Notes under the pieces: generated by a model
What the model was told of the DNA's origin: nothing
Database searches by the model: none
What the model saw: the letters and a program-made list of their open reading frames with translations, nothing else
In this document: positions 31,968 to 34,294 of the stretch, one piece after another
Numbering within the stretch: position 1 is the first letter of the stretch
Layout: each line of letters starts with the position of its first letter
Program-made: the position numbers and the translations under genes
Origin: Pseudomonadota bacterium
GTDB taxonomy: Bacteria; Pseudomonadota; Alphaproteobacteria; Rhizobiales; Beijerinckiaceae
Length of the DNA stretch: 34,294 bases
Assembly: GCA_023386155.1 (NCBI GenBank)
Contig: JAEWKH010000059.1
Coordinates: 1 to 34,294 of the forward strand
Reading direction: 5' to 3'

Positions 31968-33775
31968 CACGCAACTCCCTTGGCGACCTGCTGGCCAGGC
32001 GCAGTGATCATCGGGCCTTCGTTGACTTTCGGCATGCGCGCCCCAGGCTTCGATTTGGCCTGCTGCACGACCCTGATCGCCGTCCGTCCCTGGGCGATCT
32101 TCTCGGCGATCTCGCGTCGCTCGCCATAGGCGTTGACCATGCCGTTGTCGAGCACGAGCACATTGTCGGCGACGGACAGGATGCCGAGACGCTGGGCGAT
32201 GATGATGATCGTCGCGCCACGGGACTTCATCTCGTCGATGGCCCGTCGCAGCGCTTCCTCGCCTTCGGGATCGAGGCTGGCATTGGGCTCGTCGAGAACG
32301 ATAAGGCGCGGGTCGCCGAAGAACGCGCGCGCGAGCCCCAGCTTCTGGCGCTGACCGCCGGAGAGCCTCGCGCCGCCTTCGCCGATATGGGTGTCGTAGC
32401 CCCTGGGCAGGCGCATGACGATGTCGTGCAGATCCACCAGCCGGGCGGCCGCGATGATGTCGGCGGAGTTCGCCTCGGACAGGCGCGAGATGTTCTCCGC
32501 AACGGTGCCGGCGAAGAGCTCGACATCCTGAGGCAGGTAGCCGAAGTAGCGGTGGCCGCCGGAGGCCATCCACACGCCGATATCGGCGCCGTCGAGGCGC
32601 ACATGCCCCGTGGTCGGCGGAACGGTTCCGGCGATCAGGCGGCCGAGGGTGGATTTTCCGGCCCCCGAGGGGCCGACGACACCGAGCACCTTGCCGGCGC
32701 AGACCATCATCGAAAGGCGGCGCACGATGGGCTCGGTCGATCCGGGCGGCACGTAGGTGAGCTGCTCGACCTCGAGGAGACCGCTCGGCGCGGGCAGCTC
32801 CATGCCCTTCACGGGCGGCGGAGCGGCCTGCATGATGCGCCGGATGCGGTCATAGGCGAGCCGCACATTGGTGACGGCCTTCCAGGTGCCGATCGCGCCC
32901 TCGACGGGCCCGAGCGAGCGGCCGAGCAGGATCGAGGCGGCGAAGATCGCGGCCGGGCTGACATCGTGCCGGATGACGAGGAACGAGGCCGCGGCCATCA
33001 CGAGCACCTGAGCGAGAAAGCGGACGAAGCGCGCCAGCGCCTGGATCGTGGAGGCGCGCGCGCCTGCCGACAGCTGAGCCGCCTTGGCGTGCGCATGTTC
33101 GTCGGACAGGATGCGCGCCACGCCGGGCAACATGCCCATGGCGGTGATCGCTTCCACGTTGCGCATCAGCGACTCGAAGCGATGCTGGCTTTCGGACGAG
33201 GCCGCGGCGGCGCGTGCGAAGGGGGCCCGCGTCACGGTCTCGTTCAACCATGCAAAGCCGAACAGGATGAGGGAAGCCACGATGCCGATGGCGCCCAGCA
33301 GGGGGTGAACCAGGGTCATGGCCAGCAGGAAGATGGGCGTCCACGGCAGATCGAAGAGCGCCGTGCATGCAGAGCCCCCGAAGAACTGGCGCAGGGTGCC
33401 GAGGTCGCGCCATGCCTGCGCGGCTCCCGCAGGGTCGGCCCGCAACGCCGCCTGCACCGCCGCGGTGAGCACGGAGGCCTGCAGGCGCTCTTCGAGCCAT
33501 GCCCCGACCCGGGCGAGCATCTCGCGCCGCAGGGCCTCGATGACGGCATGGAGCGCTAGCGCGAAGATGACGATGAGGGTGAGCATGAAGAGCGTGTCGA
33601 GGCTCTGGCTCGACAGCACATGGTCGTAGACCTGCAGCAGGTAGAGCGGCATGGTCAGGGCCAGCAGATTGACGAAGAAGCTCAAGCCCGCGACGAGGGC
33701 CAGAGAGTAACGACAGAGCCGGAAGGCTTGCTCCACTTCGGTCTGGTGGCGGACCTTCATCCAGTTCATGGCCAT
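31967..33775 (-). CDS. type I secretion ABC exporter, permease-ATPase fusion (PrtD family)
   Basis: 602 residues. The N-terminal half is an exporter membrane domain with an opening LALTMPLYLLQVYDHVL typical of PrtD/LapB-like proteins and FDLPWTPIFLLAM. The ATPase half has Walker A GPSGAGKST, Q-loop YFGYLPQDVELF, signature LSGGQRQKLGLARA, Walker B LIVLDEPNASLD and an H-loop replaced by QR (IIAQRLG) where many exporters have TH(R). No N-terminal C39 peptidase domain is present, so the substrate is exported without leader cleavage by this protein. ATG at 33775 has GGAGA upstream. Gene order (substrate, exporter, adaptor, all minus) suggests the glycine-rich protein upstream is its cargo. Confidence 0.94.
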   Translation of the reverse strand: MAMNWMKVRHQTEVEQAFRLCRYSLALVAGLSFFVNLLALTMPLYLLQVYDHVLSSQSLDTLFMLTLIVIFALALHAVIEALRREMLARVGAWLEERLQASVLTAAVQAALRADPAGAAQAWRDLGTLRQFFGGSACTALFDLPWTPIFLLAMTLVHPLLGAIGIVASLILFGFAWLNETVTRAPFARAAAASSESQHRFESLMRNVEAITAMGMLPGVARILSDEHAHAKAAQLSAGARASTIQALARFVRFLAQVLVMAAASFLVIRHDVSPAAIFAASILLGRSLGPVEGAIGTWKAVTNVRLAYDRIRRIMQAAPPPVKGMELPAPSGLLEVEQLTYVPPGSTEPIVRRLSMMVCAGKVLGVVGPSGAGKSTLGRLIAGTVPPTTGHVRLDGADIGVWMASGGHRYFGYLPQDVELFAGTVAENISRLSEANSADIIAAARLVDLHDIVMRLPRGYDTHIGEGGARLSGGQRQKLGLARAFFGDPRLIVLDEPNASLDPEGEEALRRAIDEMKSRGATIIIIAQRLGILSVADNVLVLDNGMVNAYGERREIAEKIAQGRTAIRVVQQAKSKPGARMPKVNEGPMITAPGQQVAKGVA

Positions 33776-33840
33776 ACGCGGTCTCCAGGCGCGTCAGTCG
33801 GGATCGGGCAGGCGCTCGCACGATCGGGGAAGGTTGCGCG

Positions 33841-33896
33841 AGCGCCGATCCGGGGCCGTGAGAATGTCATGACCCCGGATTGCCGTTTCCGGCGCT
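33841..33896. terminator. strong inverted repeat after the glycine-rich protein gene, possible attenuator or terminator
   Basis: ATCCGGGG (33848-33855) pairs with CCCCGGAT (33873-33880) around a 17-base loop. Outside it AGCGCC (33841-33846) pairs with GGCGCT (33891-33896). In the minus-strand transcript it lies right at and after the stop codon of the glycine-rich protein gene and before the exporter gene. No U-tract follows, so it may limit read-through or protect the upstream message rather than terminate fully. Confidence 0.5.
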
Positions 33897-34294
33897 CAGA
33901 CTCCGAAGCTGAAGTCGAAATCGCCGAAGTCGAACGTGAACGTCAGGCTCGCGTCCTGCGTTGCGTCCATCGTCTGGTCCAGATCGATCGTCACCGCCTG
34001 GTCCTGCGTGGAGGTGGCGTCGGAGTCATTGTCCTGGGTGAAGGTGAAGTCGCCGACGTCCTGATCGGAGGCCGCCGTTCCGCCACCACCCTGCTCCACA
34101 TTGGCCATGGCATTGCCGCCGGCTGTGCCGCCGTTGGCTCCCGCATTGCCGCCGGTCGCGGAGCCGCCGACCGTGTTGCCGCCGGACGTATCGCCGCCCG
34201 TCGCCGCACCGGAGGCGGAGTCGCCGCCGGTCGTATCGCCCGCGGTTGCCGTGCCGGCGCCGCCGGCGCCGCCCGTGCCCGCGCCGCCTGTGCC
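33896..34294 (-). CDS. glycine-rich repeat protein, probable type I secretion substrate; 5' end outside the window
   Basis: The visible C-terminal 132 residues are open from the window edge. The first part is built of short Gly-Gly units with Asp, Asn, Ser, Thr or Ala between (such as ATGGDTSGGNTVGGSATGGN). The last 65 residues are acidic and rich in Asp, Gln, Thr and Phe, ending in LTFTFDFGDFDFSFGV. A C-terminal tail that alternates Asp with hydrophobic residues fits an uncleaved type I secretion signal. The Gly-Gly-Asp/Asn units resemble RTX-like or adhesin repeats but do not match the canonical RTX nonapeptide. It is directly upstream of the exporter and adaptor genes on the same strand. 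An internal ATG at 34108 is probably not the start. Confidence 0.75.
   Translation of the reverse strand, partial: GTGGAGTGGAGGAGTATAGDTTGGDSASGAATGGDTSGGNTVGGSATGGNAGANGGTAGGNAMANVEQGGGGTAASDQDVGDFTFTQDNDSDATSTQDQAVTIDLDQTMDATQDASLTFTFDFGDFDFSFGV

Noticed and set aside
34109..34294. Short GC-rich repeats considered as CRISPR or other DNA repeats
   Set aside because: Units are only a few codons, imperfect and in frame with a Gly-Gly repeat protein; no spacers of constant length.

Overview
The window looks like chromosomal DNA of a methylotrophy-capable alphaproteobacterium of the Hyphomicrobiales/Rhizobiales. A Methylobacteriaceae-type genome (Microvirga or Methylobacterium relatives) is my best guess, from high GC, a XoxF5-like methanol dehydrogenase cluster, a CoxMNOP-like oxidase and the Rhizobiales-style palindromic repeat. 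Identifications were made by reading translated motifs and from memory of families; no database search was run. No rRNA, tRNA, CRISPR, transposase or phage gene was seen.

Region 1 (1-13.9 kb) is a lanthanide-type methanol oxidation locus. It starts with a glutathione-dependent formaldehyde dehydrogenase gene interrupted by an in-frame TAG, then two small exported proteins. A NitT/TauT-type ABC importer (3 genes, minus strand) is divergent from an ABC-2-type transporter (ATPase, permease) with an exported partner (plus strand). Then come xoxJ, xoxG and xoxF (minus; xoxF is transcribed first), a low-complexity exported protein, a YVTN beta-propeller protein and a type I periplasmic binding protein. 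The ABC-2 pair, propeller and binding protein match the set that accompanies PQQ alcohol dehydrogenases (Ped of Pseudomonas; similar to the lut lanthanide-transport cluster of Methylobacterium). XoxF should oxidise methanol in the periplasm, pass electrons to XoxG and release formaldehyde, which the broken dehydrogenase would normally handle.

Region 2 (14-20.3 kb) holds single genes: an AqpZ-like aquaporin, a PoxB-like ThDP enzyme, a membrane class III nucleotide cyclase with a Cache-like sensor domain and HAMP, a Tat-exported ABC substrate-binding protein, and then a cluster of palindromic repeats.

Region 3 (20.4-29.3 kb, all minus) appears to be one long operon that encodes a complete alcohol-to-oxygen electron path. 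In transcription order it has a 55-residue membrane peptide, a second XoxF-like PQQ dehydrogenase, its own XoxJ-like protein, a lipoprotein cytochrome c, a cytochrome-c-fused oxidase subunit II, subunit I, subunit III, a small membrane subunit, the CtaG assembly factor and a membrane-anchored cytochrome c. Most junctions overlap by 4-20 nt. Subunit I keeps all heme and copper ligands but has replaced residues that line both canonical proton channels. This module is the most interesting part of the window.

Region 4 (29.5-34.3 kb) has an arginase (plus), then a type I secretion system (inner-membrane ABC exporter and HlyD-type adaptor, minus). Upstream of it is the 3' part of a glycine-rich, acidic-tailed protein that is probably its substrate.
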